A stretch of DNA of 64,000 nucleotides from UBA6522 sp965262365 (GTDB taxonomy: Bacteria; Pseudomonadota; Gammaproteobacteria; Steroidobacterales; Rariloculaceae), in the NCBI GenBank assembly GCA_965262365.1, contig OZ253541.1, positions 124,001 to 188,000 of the forward strand. Reading direction: 5' to 3'. Positions 13,675-22,841 of this stretch are shown piece by piece (positions within the stretch are counted from its first letter, which is position 1; each line of letters opens with the position of its first letter). Under the pieces are notes generated by a model, which saw only the letters and a program-made list of their open reading frames with translations, had not been told where the DNA came from and searched no databases. A program made the position numbers and the translations under genes.

Positions 13675-14589
13675 TTGGTTGAGACAAAGCTGAGACTTCG
13701 CCTTCTTCAAGCGATAGGCCTTGCCGGAATAATTGCTGCCGGCACGGTCCACTCGCACCACACGTCAGCCGCCGTTTTCTCCACTGACGATATCGAGATC
13801 GAGGGCGTCGTCACCGAATTCAATTTTAAGAACCCTCACCTGAATATCATTCTCGCGGTCACCGACGAGAATGGAGTCGAGACGGAGTGGATGGCAACGG
13901 GTCCGGGCCCAACGCCGTTTCGCCGCTGGGGCTGGACGCCGGATACCGTTCAGCCGGGCCAATACTTGCGCATCTTTGGTAGAAAAAGCCGTGACGGCCG
14001 CCCGAACCTGAATGGAATGTGGCTTGGGTCGAGGGATGGCCTCGGCCGCGACAACCCGCCGCTCAATGCGCGCGCTGCCGCCGAACAAGCGCGATTCGAT
14101 CCCTTCGAGGATGACCCGGCGTTCACGGAATGCGCCGATGCGGGACTCGTGCGCCAGGCGACAACGATTCGTCCACTGCGGATCACGCAGCACGACGATC
14201 GGCTTGTCCTTGAATACGAGGAGTTCGCTGCCCGGCGTGTCATTTATCTCGATGGGCGTGGGCCCGAGAGCAACGAGCACACGCTTTTCGGACATCACAT
14301 GGCTCGTTACGAGGGAGACGCCCTGATCATCGAGACGACTCAACTGCTGGGCAATCTTTCGGGGCCGCTCGGCAACGCCCTGAGCGATCGGGCCACGACC
14401 GTGGAGACGTACCGGCGGGTTGACGATCCGGCGTCGGGACCGGCGATCGAACTTCGCATGGTCATCACGGACCCGGGCAACCTGACGCGCGCCTGGGAAA
14501 TCGGCACAATAAAGTACTACACGGCCGAACCGTACGACTTCGTCGAGGTCGACTGCCGCTTGCCTTTTCTGGCTTCCGGTCAGCGCTAG
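13675..14589 (+). CDS. DUF6152 protein with companion C-terminal domain
   Basis: The 304-residue product probably begins at a TTG (MVETKLRLRLLQ) behind GGGAGA. The signal peptide ends near VHS-HHT. The N-terminal domain has FKNPHLNIILAV and RRWGWTPDTVQPG. The C-terminal domain (about 115-300) has a Cys at AFTECADAGL, a GHHMARYEGDALIIET strand and LTRAWEIGTIKYYTAEP. It lies 57 bases before the PQQ dehydrogenase gene on the same strand, so it may be an accessory protein of that enzyme. That link is inference from position. Confidence 0.75.
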   Translation: MVETKLRLRLLQAIGLAGIIAAGTVHSHHTSAAVFSTDDIEIEGVVTEFNFKNPHLNIILAVTDENGVETEWMATGPGPTPFRRWGWTPDTVQPGQYLRIFGRKSRDGRPNLNGMWLGSRDGLGRDNPPLNARAAAEQARFDPFEDDPAFTECADAGLVRQATTIRPLRITQHDDRLVLEYEEFAARRVIYLDGRGPESNEHTLFGHHMARYEGDALIIETTQLLGNLSGPLGNALSDRATTVETYRRVDDPASGPAIELRMVITDPGNLTRAWEIGTIKYYTAEPYDFVEVDCRLPFLASGQR

Positions 14590-14646
14590 TCGCCAGAGGG
14601 AACTCAGGTCGGGCCGAACGGACGGGGAGAACCGGGGGGACAGACG

Positions 14647-16734
14647 ATGATCAAGAATAACAATTGGCAACAGCCGGAGCGGCCGTTGTCCCTACTTTGG
14701 TTGATGCTGGCGATGGCCGCGCTTGGCTCCGTACCCACGGCGGCGGTGGCGCAGGGACCGGGGATCGAGAATGGGCAGTGGACCTACCTCGGCGGCGATG
14801 CGTGGCACACGCGTTACTCGTCGGCGGCGGACATCGATGCCTCCAACTTCGACGATCTGGAACTCGTCTGGCAGTGGGATGCGGCGAGCTTCGGCTCCAG
14901 CACTCCGCGCGCGACCCCGACTTATGTCGACGGGAAGCTGATCACGGTCACCGGGGAACGCCGGCACGTGGTGGCCCTCGACCCGGCGAGCGGGGAGCTG
15001 CTCTGGAGTTACTCCGAGCCGAAGACGGCACGTTACGACTACTCCATGCGCAAGGGCTACGGCAAGGGCATCGCGTACGCCGAGGTCGACGGACGCGGCG
15101 TGGTATTCATCACCACCCCCGCATTTTTCCTCCATGCCCTCGACGCGGAGACCGGCTTGCCGTTGGAGAACTGGGGCACACCGGTTCGGATTCCAGGCTT
15201 CCCGGAGACCGGTGTGGTGGATCTTCTGCTGCCTCTCATTGCGGATTGGGGTCCATGGCATGAGTACGATGTCGGGAGCGAGGGGTACGATGCGTACTAT
15301 GGGCTTCCCCTGGAGTTGGGCTACATCACCTCGTCGTCCCCGCCCATCGTCGTGAACGGGACGGTGGTCGTCAGTAACTCGGCCGAGCAGGGTTACAACC
15401 AGACGCGGATAGAGAACGTCCCCGGCGACATTCTCGCGTTCGACGCCAGGACCGGTCAGTTCAAGTGGAAGTTCCACGTCATTCCGCGTCCGGGTGAATT
15501 CGGCCACGAGACCTGGGAAAACGACGCGTGGCGGTGGACGGGTGACGTCTCGTCCTGGGCGCCGCTCTCTGCCGATCCGGAGCTGGGGCTCGTCTACATT
15601 CCGACGAACGGAGCCACGATCGATTACTACGGCGGCTTCCATCCCGGAGACAATCTCTTCGGCACGAGCCTCCTGGCCCTCGATGTGGAGACCGGCGAGC
15701 GGGCATGGCATTTCCAGCTCGTCCACCACGACATCTGGAACTACGACACGCCGACGGCTCCGATCCTGATGGACGTCACCGTCGACGGCCGGCAGATCTC
15801 CGGGGTCTTCCAGGTCACCAAGCAGTCTTTCGTCTACGCGTTCAACCGCCGCACCGGCGAGCCGATCTGGCCCATCGAGGAACGCCCGGTGCCGCAGTCC
15901 CGCGTGCCCGGCGAGCAGCTCTCGCCCACGCAGCCGTTCCCCACGAGACCGGCACCCTTCGACATTCAGGGGAGAACCGAGGTGCAGCTCATCGACTATA
16001 CGCCCGAGATCCGGCAGGCTGCGTTGGAAGTGGCACAGAGGAACAACTTGTTCGTGCCCCTGTTCAACCCGCCGTCCTACGCGGGCGACCCGGAGCTGGT
16101 GGTGCCCGCCCGAATCTGTCCGGGTGGAGGCGGTGGCGCAAACATCACCGGAGCGCCGGTGGCGGATCCGGTGGCGGGTGTCATCTTTATCACGTCGCAG
16201 AGCGCGTGCTCGACCGCCCACCTCGCACCGGCGGCAGACTCGCCGCTGGACGACGATAGTCAGACAGGCACGACCCACTCCGACTTTTCTCGCAGCGTCG
16301 ACGGAGGCTCTGGCGCGAACACCGAGACCATGGACGGGCTCTCGATCTGGAAGGGTCCCGTCGGGCGTATCGTCGCAATCGATATGAATACGAGTGAGCA
16401 CCTCTGGACGATTCCCCACGGGGACGCACCGCAGGCGCAGCAGGAGATGATCCGGAATCACGCATTGCTCCAGGGAGTCGAGGGCGTCCCGACGAACCCC
16501 GGACGCTACGGTCTGGCGGCCATGGTGGCGACGCCGACGCTGCTCCTGGCATCGGGGCAGACCAGCGATGATGCGTCTCACCTGTTCGCGATCGACAAAC
16601 AGACTGGGGAGCGCGTTGGCGCGGTGCCAATTCCCGGCGTTTCGCGTTACGGCATGTCGAGCTGGATACACGAAGGCAAGCAGTATGTCATCGTCCAACT
16701 CGAGGACGGTCTCGCGGCGATGGCGCTGCCGTGA
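14647..16734 (+). CDS. PQQ-dependent dehydrogenase (quinoprotein)
   Basis: This exported 695-residue protein has a signal peptide (LLWLMLAMAALGSVPTAAVAQ). An eight-bladed quinoprotein propeller follows, opening with WTYLGGDAWHTRYS and LELVWQWD, with repeats such as VVALDPASGELLWSY, LLALDVETGERAWHFQ and FAIDKQTGERVG. The family oxidises alcohols or sugars in the periplasm with PQQ and passes electrons to quinone or cytochrome. RICPGGGGGANITGAPVADP resembles the blade-closing segment of membrane-type glucose dehydrogenases. There is no haem CxxCH, so it needs a separate acceptor. The substrate is unknown. DUF6152 genes lie on both sides, and no pqq genes are in the window. Confidence 0.85.
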   Translation: MIKNNNWQQPERPLSLLWLMLAMAALGSVPTAAVAQGPGIENGQWTYLGGDAWHTRYSSAADIDASNFDDLELVWQWDAASFGSSTPRATPTYVDGKLITVTGERRHVVALDPASGELLWSYSEPKTARYDYSMRKGYGKGIAYAEVDGRGVVFITTPAFFLHALDAETGLPLENWGTPVRIPGFPETGVVDLLLPLIADWGPWHEYDVGSEGYDAYYGLPLELGYITSSSPPIVVNGTVVVSNSAEQGYNQTRIENVPGDILAFDARTGQFKWKFHVIPRPGEFGHETWENDAWRWTGDVSSWAPLSADPELGLVYIPTNGATIDYYGGFHPGDNLFGTSLLALDVETGERAWHFQLVHHDIWNYDTPTAPILMDVTVDGRQISGVFQVTKQSFVYAFNRRTGEPIWPIEERPVPQSRVPGEQLSPTQPFPTRPAPFDIQGRTEVQLIDYTPEIRQAALEVAQRNNLFVPLFNPPSYAGDPELVVPARICPGGGGGANITGAPVADPVAGVIFITSQSACSTAHLAPAADSPLDDDSQTGTTHSDFSRSVDGGSGANTETMDGLSIWKGPVGRIVAIDMNTSEHLWTIPHGDAPQAQQEMIRNHALLQGVEGVPTNPGRYGLAAMVATPTLLLASGQTSDDASHLFAIDKQTGERVGAVPIPGVSRYGMSSWIHEGKQYVIVQLEDGLAAMALP

Positions 16735-16828
16735 GCCATCCGGGGAGGCTATGTGCGATGAAACTTTTTACCGACACGACTGTTACCATCGACGGGGAAG
16801 TATGGGTGAGTGATGGCAAGCTGGTGAG

Positions 16829-17300
16829 GTGGCGGCAGTGCGACGAAAATGGACAATCGCTTTACTCACGGCCGCTGGGCTCCTCGCGCTTCCCGGCGCG
16901 CACATGCCGGCACAGACCGCTGCAGCACAACCCCTCAGGATCGCCGTCTACGGCGCCTCCGGGCGGGTGGGTTCCCGAATCGTTCGCGGGCCACGACGTT
17001 GTGATCAGCGCTGTCGGTGGCGTTAACCCCGACTCCGACGACCCCATGGTGAGCATGATCGGGCACGCGCTTGCGCTTAACTACCTGCGCACGTTGACGG
17101 ACATCGAATGGACCTTCGTCGCGCCGCCGCTGGACTTGCGTCCGGGTGAGCGTACGGGAGTCTTCCGCGTGGGACCCGGCGTGGTCATGCGGGATGCCGA
17201 AGGCAGGAACTCGGTTTCGATGGAAGACCTGGCCGTGGCCATCATCGATGAAATCGAGTCGCCCGGTTACATCGGTCGCAGCATGACGGCTGCCTATTGA
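16829..17300 (+). pseudogene. Exported NAD(P)-binding oxidoreductase, broken by deletions
   Basis: The start has a signal peptide and a Rossmann loop (LRIAVYGASGRVGSRIV at about residues 36-52). The frame then shifts. Coding resumes in another frame with GHDVVISAVGGVNPDSDDP and, after a second gap, FLRT-like NYLRTLTDIEWTF, PGERTGVFRVG, SMEDLAVAIIDEIE and IGRSMTAAY. These segments belong to one NAD(P)H-binding (atypical SDR) protein of roughly 260 residues. About 100 residues between and around these blocks are absent. It is therefore non-functional, left over downstream of the PQQ dehydrogenase. Confidence 0.75.
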
Positions 17301-17359
17301 GTGGTATTATTTCCCGGTCTTTACAGCAGAGGGCCTGAGGCATTTGGAGGCTGAATGAA

Positions 17360-18175
17360 ATGCGTACCGGTCAGAGTCTGTCGACCATGATATCCAGGCT
17401 TGGAGTGGCGTTGGTGCTGGCATTGATGTTTGCGCAGTCAGCCAGTGCCCAGGTGCCTGATGTCAGCGTTGGCGCGACGATCGAGACCGCCGCGACGGCA
17501 CTCGGCATGGTCCGGGGAGTCGGGCGCCGGATGGATTCGATCAATACTATCGAGTTCTCGGGTCGGGGCACGCTGATCGTGCCCGGGGACGACGGGGAGT
17601 GGACGCGCTACGAGATCACCGAAGCCACCGTGGGGATGAGCTACTCCATTCCCGCGATGCGCTGGGACATGACCCGCGTCGGCGCCGAGGGAGAGGCGCT
17701 GCGGATGATCGGCGTCGTCCGGGACGACCGGGCCTGGAACGAGCGGCTGCCGGGTGTCGATCCCGTCGAGGCGAGCGATCAGGTGCGCCGCCGACTGGAA
17801 CAGATCTGGTTGTCTCCCCACGGTTTCATGACCGCGACCGTGCGTAACCCGGAGGCAGTGACGGTCGGGTCACGGGCAGGGCAGACGACGTTGACGGTGG
17901 AAATCGACGGCACGCCGGTCACCGCGACCCTGGATGAAAATTCCCGTCCCGCCAGCGTGGCGATGACGATTGACCATCCCGTTCTGGGAGAGACCGAACT
18001 CGAGGCGACTTATGCCGATTACGTTGACTGGCCGATACTCGACGTTTTTTTCCCATCACACATAGTCCACCGCCTGGACGGTGAAACGACATTGGATATT
18101 ACCGTGACGGAATTCTTCCAGAATCCGTATGTCGTGTTTCCAACGCCTGAGCAGTTGAGCAGGAGTTCACAATGA
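17360..18175 (+). CDS. Exported protein of unknown function
   Basis: The 271-residue product has a signal peptide (LGVALVLALMFAQSASAQ) and then a beta-rich body. Recognisable segments are INTIEFSGRGTL, YSIPAMRWDMTR and TLTVEIDGTPVTATLDENSRPASV, a layout similar to lipoprotein-localisation (LolA/LolB-like) folds, though the resemblance is loose. GGAGG lies nine bases before the ATG. Its stop overlaps the start of the next DUF6152 gene (ATGA), so the two are translationally coupled and probably cooperate. Confidence 0.7.
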   Translation: MRTGQSLSTMISRLGVALVLALMFAQSASAQVPDVSVGATIETAATALGMVRGVGRRMDSINTIEFSGRGTLIVPGDDGEWTRYEITEATVGMSYSIPAMRWDMTRVGAEGEALRMIGVVRDDRAWNERLPGVDPVEASDQVRRRLEQIWLSPHGFMTATVRNPEAVTVGSRAGQTTLTVEIDGTPVTATLDENSRPASVAMTIDHPVLGETELEATYADYVDWPILDVFFPSHIVHRLDGETTLDITVTEFFQNPYVVFPTPEQLSRSSQ

Positions 18176-18570
18176 AGGCACTGAAGAAAATCCCTGTATT
18201 CGTTGCTCTGTTTCTCGGGGCGTCGGTCGTCACTGCCCACCACGCCGTGCAGGCGCAGTTCGACGTGACCGAGGTGCAGTCGTTTACCGGCACCATGACC
18301 AAGGTCGAATTGATCAATCCTCATCCCTATTTCCATCTCGATGTCGAGAGCGAGGAAGGGCAGATCGAGAATTGGTCTATCGAGTCGGTGGCGTTGAACG
18401 CGTTGCGTCAGGTGGGCTTGCTCAAACAGCTTCGGGTCGGATGGGAGTACACGGTGGAGTACCACCCGGCCCGTAACGGCGACACCGTGGGTTTGATGAC
18501 GGCGATCACTCTGCCCGACGGCAATCGTCTCCTGATGAGGAGTCTGGACCCCGCGCTCGCCCGGCAATAG
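18172..18570 (+). CDS. Single-domain DUF6152 protein
   Basis: The 132-residue protein consists of a signal peptide ending VVTA-HHA and one DUF6152 domain: INPHPYFHLDV, then IENWSIESV and LRVGWEYTVEYHPARNG. It shows the minimal unit of the family: His-His at the mature N terminus, the NPH motif, and a closing beta strand with LPDGNRLLM. It overlaps the preceding gene by four bases. The related protein at 34088 has the same size. Confidence 0.8.
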   Translation: MKALKKIPVFVALFLGASVVTAHHAVQAQFDVTEVQSFTGTMTKVELINPHPYFHLDVESEEGQIENWSIESVALNALRQVGLLKQLRVGWEYTVEYHPARNGDTVGLMTAITLPDGNRLLMRSLDPALARQ

Positions 18571-18637
18571 CGCAGCAGCGCTGACAGTCGAATTGGCGAG
18601 GGCGACAGCCAACGATCGGCAAAGAGGACAAAAGTCA

Positions 18638-18667
18638 ATGACCAGAAACGAGGACAGGAGTCAATGA
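18638..18667 (+). other. Nine-codon mini-ORF made by duplication of a start region
   Basis: The segment GAGGACAAAAGTCAATGACC is repeated 26 bases later as GAGGACAGGAGTCAATGACC. The first ATG opens MTRNEDRSQ and stops at a TGA that overlaps the true ATG at 18664. It may modulate translation by coupling. Confidence 0.7.
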
Positions 18668-19482
18668 CCAGAGACATTTTTTCTGCTACTGGGCTGGCGC
18701 TGTTGCTGTCCCTTTCTCAAGTTTCGACGACACTGGCGCAGGAAACGCCGCGAACCGCCGACGGTCGGCCGGATATCTCGGGGTACTGGGCTTCCCCCGC
18801 CAGTGCGGTGCGCGTCTCTGAAGTGGCCGGCGACGTCGCTCTGACCTTGCCGTCCCGCGACAACGATATTTCGAATTTCGAGAAAGACTCCGCGGTCTTG
18901 CAGCGAGCCCACGCCAACAAGCCGCTCTACAAGCCTGAGTATTGGGATGCCGTTCAGGACCTGGATTGGAACGGCCTGACGCTAGACCCGACCTTCAATT
19001 GCCGGCCCGCCGGAGTGCCCCGAGTCGGCGCTCCGCACAAGATCGTGCAAACGCCCACTGAGCTCGTGTTTGTCTATGAAGGGGGGACCAACACGGGCCC
19101 GGGCACTTTCAGGATCATCCCGACAGACGGGCGGGAGCACCATCCTCTTCAGATTGCCGACACGAGCTGGATGGGTTATTCGGTCGGCCATTGGGAGGAC
19201 GACACACTGGTGATCGAATCGGTGGGGTTCAACGATGAGAGCTGGCTGGGCTGGACCGGCTACATCCATAGCTGGGACATGACGATCACCGAACGAATTC
19301 GCCGGGAGGGCAATTCCCTTCACTGGGAGGCCACGGTGAATGACACGATGCTGCTGGAGCCCTGGACCATTGACCCGCAGCGGCGCGTGCTGAATCCGGA
19401 TCCAGAGGCCTTTTTCTTCGGCGACGTGCCCTGCGATGAGCGCGATGCCGAGGGCATCGTCGACCCCAACGTCCGCGGCTGA
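18664..19482 (+). CDS. Exported protein of the DUF6152 companion-domain family
   Basis: The 272-residue product has a signal peptide and then RTADGRPDISGYWASP. It carries only the domain that is C-terminal in the longer DUF6152 proteins: FNCRPAGVPRVGAPHKIV, GYSVGHWEDDTLVIESVGFND and a late VPCDERDAEG. The DUF6152 half is absent. It follows a single-domain DUF6152 gene, so the two neighbours together carry the same pair of domains as the fused proteins. The start at 18664 is chosen because the duplicated upstream ATG is closed by a stop. Function unknown. Confidence 0.75.
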   Translation: MTRDIFSATGLALLLSLSQVSTTLAQETPRTADGRPDISGYWASPASAVRVSEVAGDVALTLPSRDNDISNFEKDSAVLQRAHANKPLYKPEYWDAVQDLDWNGLTLDPTFNCRPAGVPRVGAPHKIVQTPTELVFVYEGGTNTGPGTFRIIPTDGREHHPLQIADTSWMGYSVGHWEDDTLVIESVGFNDESWLGWTGYIHSWDMTITERIRREGNSLHWEATVNDTMLLEPWTIDPQRRVLNPDPEAFFFGDVPCDERDAEGIVDPNVRG

Positions 19483-19487
19483 TCGCG

Positions 19488-19557
19488 GCTGCCTGGACTC
19501 CGCTACTTAGACTCGGCTACCTGGACTCGGCTACCTGCACTCCGCTACCTGGTCTGA
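19488..19557 (+). repeat. Five 14-base tandem repeats
   Basis: Units of the form GCTACCTGGACTCS run from 19488 to 19557, directly after the stop of the preceding gene and before the converging hydrolase gene. Confidence 0.85.
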
Positions 19558-19562
19558 TCTGC

Positions 19563-20474
19563 TTAGCGCGCCTGTAGCGCCTGCAAGACGTTCACTTCTG
19601 CCTGGTCCAGGTAATCGACAAAGACGCTCGGATCGTCGACGAGGGGATGCGGATCCGACGGACCGCGATCCAGGAGTCGCAGTTGCAGACCGCCCGCACC
19701 GTCGGCTCCCGGCGGGTGTGTCGGTAGACGCACCTGGAACGGCGGTGACTGCGCCGCCAGGAGCTGAAAGCGGCGGATGTTTCCGAGAACCGTCTGGTTC
19801 TTCCAGTAGTCGCTGCCCTGCGCGCCCCCTCCGCCGAAGATCACCGCGCGGTACTCGTCCTCCCCGTCGCGGACGGTGAACTCCATGGTGAGCACGCCCT
19901 CGGTATGACCGGGGGTGATATAAAACTTCATGGTCTGATCGCCCAGCACGAGCATCTCGCCGTCCTGTATGACCATGTCCACGTCGGCGACCTCCATGTC
20001 GAATGTGTTGCCGATATCGGTCTGGGCTCGCTTCCAGTCCGCAGCCGTCAGGCCGGCCCGCGCGCCGAAGTTTCTCTGGTAATGGGCATGGCCACCCATG
20101 TGGTCGAAGTGCCCGTGGGTACCGATCACATACTCGATGTCGGCGGGATCGAAACCGAGCTGCCGTATGTGCTCGACCCCGTCTTCAATGTAGGGCGTAT
20201 GGAGGGAGTCGATGAGGATCAATCCCTCATCCGTCACCAGCAGATAGCTCGCGACCCACTGGATGCCGACGTAGTAGAGGTTGTCAAACACCTTGAAGGG
20301 CTCGGTGCTCCGTTGCAGCGCCTCGTCATTGAAGGCGTCGCGCCTTGCCTGAGAGACATAGCTGAAGTCTGTCGGTGCCAGGTCCGGAAAATCCTCCACC
20401 GAGACCTGTGCCTGGGCGGCCTGGAAGCTCTGCGGCAATAGAAAACCCGCCAGGATCATGTGACTGAATTTCAT
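19563..20474 (-). CDS. Metallo-beta-lactamase fold hydrolase, exported
   Basis: The 303-residue product has a signal peptide (MILAGFLLPQSFQAAQA). It has the zinc motif HGHFDHMGG (about residues 120-128), ILIDSLHTPY earlier, and PGHTEGVLTMEF with the third zinc histidine. The overall layout is like subclass B3 enzymes and other periplasmic hydrolases of unknown substrate. The C-terminal THPPGADGAGG segment is where B3 enzymes carry a final His. The start overlaps the stop of the DUF6152 gene upstream by four bases, so they are co-translated. An antibiotic-resistance role cannot be inferred from sequence alone. Confidence 0.85.
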   Translation of the reverse strand: MKFSHMILAGFLLPQSFQAAQAQVSVEDFPDLAPTDFSYVSQARRDAFNDEALQRSTEPFKVFDNLYYVGIQWVASYLLVTDEGLILIDSLHTPYIEDGVEHIRQLGFDPADIEYVIGTHGHFDHMGGHAHYQRNFGARAGLTAADWKRAQTDIGNTFDMEVADVDMVIQDGEMLVLGDQTMKFYITPGHTEGVLTMEFTVRDGEDEYRAVIFGGGGAQGSDYWKNQTVLGNIRRFQLLAAQSPPFQVRLPTHPPGADGAGGLQLRLLDRGPSDPHPLVDDPSVFVDYLDQAEVNVLQALQAR

Positions 20475-21541
20475 TCAACGTCCTCCCACTCAATGCACTC
20501 GTTGGACTGCAACGTCTCTCCGGGGACCCATGCCCAGCTAAAGGCCAGCTCGGCGGGTCCGGTGAACATGACCGGGTCCGTTGCCGTCGCGGCGTAATCC
20601 AGACGACTGCGATCCGCCGTCATGGTAAATCGCTCGATAAAACTGATCTGATCCGACTGCGGTGTGCCGGCCGTATCGAAGTACGGCCAGTCGACATTCG
20701 TGGTGCTGACAACGAGCGTGTTCTCGTCCTCCCAGCGGCCGATCGAGCGCCCCAGGTGTGGCGCCGACACCGGAATCGCTTCCGCGTCCCCGCCGAGGTG
20801 GATGATCCGGGGGGGACCTGGCCACGTGGTACGGATAATGGCCTGATCGTCTCCGCGCACGATCTCGATGGGCGTGGGCGTCAGCATCATGTTCGGCATG
20901 CCTTTCCCCTGGCACCGCAAGCGGGGATCGTCGATGGGGTCGTAGGCGGCTTTGGGCTCGCGGGCCGCGGCCGTCAGCAGGTGGTCGTAATCGTCCGGGC
21001 CCGTGCCCCGCCTTTGTCCCTCGAATGTCAGCCCCGGCCATCGAAACCACAGTCGATAGATGCCGTCGGCCGTCTCGGATGCTGCCGCGGCCGCAGCCCC
21101 GTCGACCACCTGTTCGGCTCTCTCGACGCGCCGTGTCGACCAGAGCAGGTCGATTCGCTCCGACGCAAACTCGCGTCCATCCGGCAACAGCAGGTTTCGC
21201 AGGCCGAGTGAGCGCGGCCTGAACCGGGACGGGTAACCGGCGGCTCGAACGCGGTCACCGACGTTGAGGAGGTCCTCGGTGATCCCGTCGCGCTCGAGCA
21301 GGGCGGGCACACTCGTCTCGAGCTCCCAGACGACCGTCTCGCCATTCTCGTCCTCTACGCCGAGCCGGTATCGCACGTGGGGCATTCTCCACAGGACGCC
21401 GATGATCTCGCCGTCGAATTGAACGAGGTCGTCCGTCTCGTAGAGCGCGCCACTGGTCGTTGGACCGTGATGTGCGAGCACCGCCGATGAGATCAGCGTG
21501 CTGGCAATCAGGAGAAAACGAGTCGAGTCAATCAGTCTCAA
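20471..21541 (-). CDS. DUF6152 protein with companion C-terminal domain
   Basis: The 356-residue product has a signal peptide ending AVLA-HHG and an N-terminal DUF6152 domain in which the usual NPH reads MPH (WRMPHVRYRL). The companion domain starts near residue 165 and has RLRCQGKGMPNMM, HLGRSIGRWEDENTLVV and DWPYFDTAGTPQSDQI. It closely resembles the protein at 25960 throughout the C-terminal half. It overlaps the hydrolase gene downstream by four bases and the DUF6152 gene upstream by 14 bases, forming a compact three-gene operon. Confidence 0.8.
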   Translation of the reverse strand: MRLIDSTRFLLIASTLISSAVLAHHGPTTSGALYETDDLVQFDGEIIGVLWRMPHVRYRLGVEDENGETVVWELETSVPALLERDGITEDLLNVGDRVRAAGYPSRFRPRSLGLRNLLLPDGREFASERIDLLWSTRRVERAEQVVDGAAAAAASETADGIYRLWFRWPGLTFEGQRRGTGPDDYDHLLTAAAREPKAAYDPIDDPRLRCQGKGMPNMMLTPTPIEIVRGDDQAIIRTTWPGPPRIIHLGGDAEAIPVSAPHLGRSIGRWEDENTLVVSTTNVDWPYFDTAGTPQSDQISFIERFTMTADRSRLDYAATATDPVMFTGPAELAFSWAWVPGETLQSNECIEWEDVE

Positions 21542-22460
21542 TCCTCACTCTTGTATGGTCCGGCTGCAGGTCATAGCGAATGCGCTTGCCCTGTTCATCC
21601 AGAATCGTCAGGGATTGCTGAAACACGCCTTGAGGCGGAGTATCCGCTGTTACCGTTGCCTCCAGGATATAGAGCCGATCGGCATGCCTGTAAATGCCCG
21701 CATACGTGCGAGTTTGATCCGGGTTGGTCAGGAAAAGCTGATGCCCGCCAATAAAGTCCACATGGTGCCAGGCATCATAGGTCACTTCGCCACCGCGTAA
21801 ACGGAACTGCTGCGCAGCATGGGCAATTGCACCCATTTGGTCGTAGAGCCAAAAGTTGTGCGCTCCGGCAACATTGATCTCTTCAGCCAGCTGCTCATAA
21901 ATGCTCCTGGCATCGGAGAAATCCACGACGGTCACCGAATAGAAGTTATCGCCCTTTCGAGCCTCATAAATGGTCGAGGGAAAGGTGCCGCCGTATTCAG
22001 AAGGGTAAGGCGCCGTGCTGATCGTGGGCTCACCCGGAAAGTTGGCACTGAATAGCTGATCGGGATAGACCCTATTGGTCCAGCCCGAAACGCCTGCCAC
22101 TGCCGGGTCCGACGCTTCAATCTCAAGGTCGGTAATGAAGCAGCCGTTGGCGCCATCGCGAGTTGGCGTGCATGTGACCGTCAGCGTGTCTCCGGCTGTT
22201 ATTTCATTCCATCCCGTTCTGCTGAAACTGCCGGTTCCCCCGCCTTCCAGCGCCCAACTCTCGGTGTCGCCGTTTTCGTTTTCCACGTCCATGAATACCC
22301 AGACATGAGGATTGGCGAAATGGAATACCGACACCACACCGTGGACCTGAATTTCCACACCAATCTGGTAGTTGCCATGCGAGTGATGTGCGGACACGGG
22401 GCCGGAAAAACCAAAGGCGATCAGAGCAATCAGTGCGAAGAAACGACCGATCAGGTCCAT
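21528..22460 (-). CDS. DUF6152 domain fused to a second unknown domain
   Basis: From the ATG at 22460, preceded by GAGAGGGTGAT, the product is 310 residues. It has a signal peptide ending PVSA-HHS and a DUF6152 domain with FANPHVWVFMDV and TPTRDGANGCF. From about residue 135 a different domain begins: LFSANFPGEPTI, FYSVTVVDFSDA, RGGEVTYDAWHHVDF, GHQLFL, TRTYAGIYRHADRLYILEA, FQQSLTILDEQGKRIRYD. The two parts occur as separate neighbouring genes at 52814-53095 and 52098-52760, which supports a functional link. The gene leads the operon with 20471 and 19563. Confidence 0.8.
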   Translation of the reverse strand: MDLIGRFFALIALIAFGFSGPVSAHHSHGNYQIGVEIQVHGVVSVFHFANPHVWVFMDVENENGDTESWALEGGGTGSFSRTGWNEITAGDTLTVTCTPTRDGANGCFITDLEIEASDPAVAGVSGWTNRVYPDQLFSANFPGEPTISTAPYPSEYGGTFPSTIYEARKGDNFYSVTVVDFSDARSIYEQLAEEINVAGAHNFWLYDQMGAIAHAAQQFRLRGGEVTYDAWHHVDFIGGHQLFLTNPDQTRTYAGIYRHADRLYILEATVTADTPPQGVFQQSLTILDEQGKRIRYDLQPDHTRVRIETD

Positions 22461-22548
22461 ATCACCCTCTCTATGCATCGCAGGAAACGCAGTGAATGCT
22501 ATCTTACGCCGTTCGTTTTCCGAACGATTTCGCCACCCTCATGCTGCT

Positions 22549-22839
22549 TCAGGCCTGTGGGGGGCCGTAGTAGCCGCTTTTCTCGGCCGCGCTTTCGCGC
22601 AGCAGGCGCGCGGCCGCAATGACGCTCCCGTCCAAACCTTCGCCGCCGGCATCGATGTGCGCCAGCAGAGCGCTCCGCATGCGTGGATCCCAGTAGGTTC
22701 GCAGATGATTGCGCAGCCCTTCGCGAGCGCGCTCTGAGGGATAAGGCGCAAAGAAGTCGCCGATCTGGTTTGCCATCGAGATCAGGCGATCGAGCTCGAT
22801 GACCTCACCGGCGACGGTAGGCCGTTCGCCACCCGACAC
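22549..22839 (-). CDS. fdsD: Formate dehydrogenase delta subunit
   Basis: The 96-residue product carries the FdsD hallmarks: LISMANQIGDFFAPYPSE followed by HLRTYWDPRMRSALLAHI. In known NAD-dependent formate dehydrogenases the small delta subunit stabilises the complex or helps its assembly. It sits two bases after the catalytic subunit gene on the same strand. No fdsC lies between them, unlike the usual order. The second half is short but complete. Confidence 0.9.
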   Translation of the reverse strand: MSGGERPTVAGEVIELDRLISMANQIGDFFAPYPSERAREGLRNHLRTYWDPRMRSALLAHIDAGGEGLDGSVIAAARLLRESAAEKSGYYGPPQA

Positions 22840-22841
22840 GC

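Noticed and set aside
14692..16698. 668-codon minus-strand frame opposite the PQQ dehydrogenase
   Set aside because: The plus strand has clear quinoprotein repeats and a signal peptide. The antisense frame is Arg-rich without motifs.
19563..20474. Antibiotic-resistance beta-lactamase
   Set aside because: The zinc motif is shared by many hydrolases. The operon with DUF6152 genes gives no support for a resistance role.
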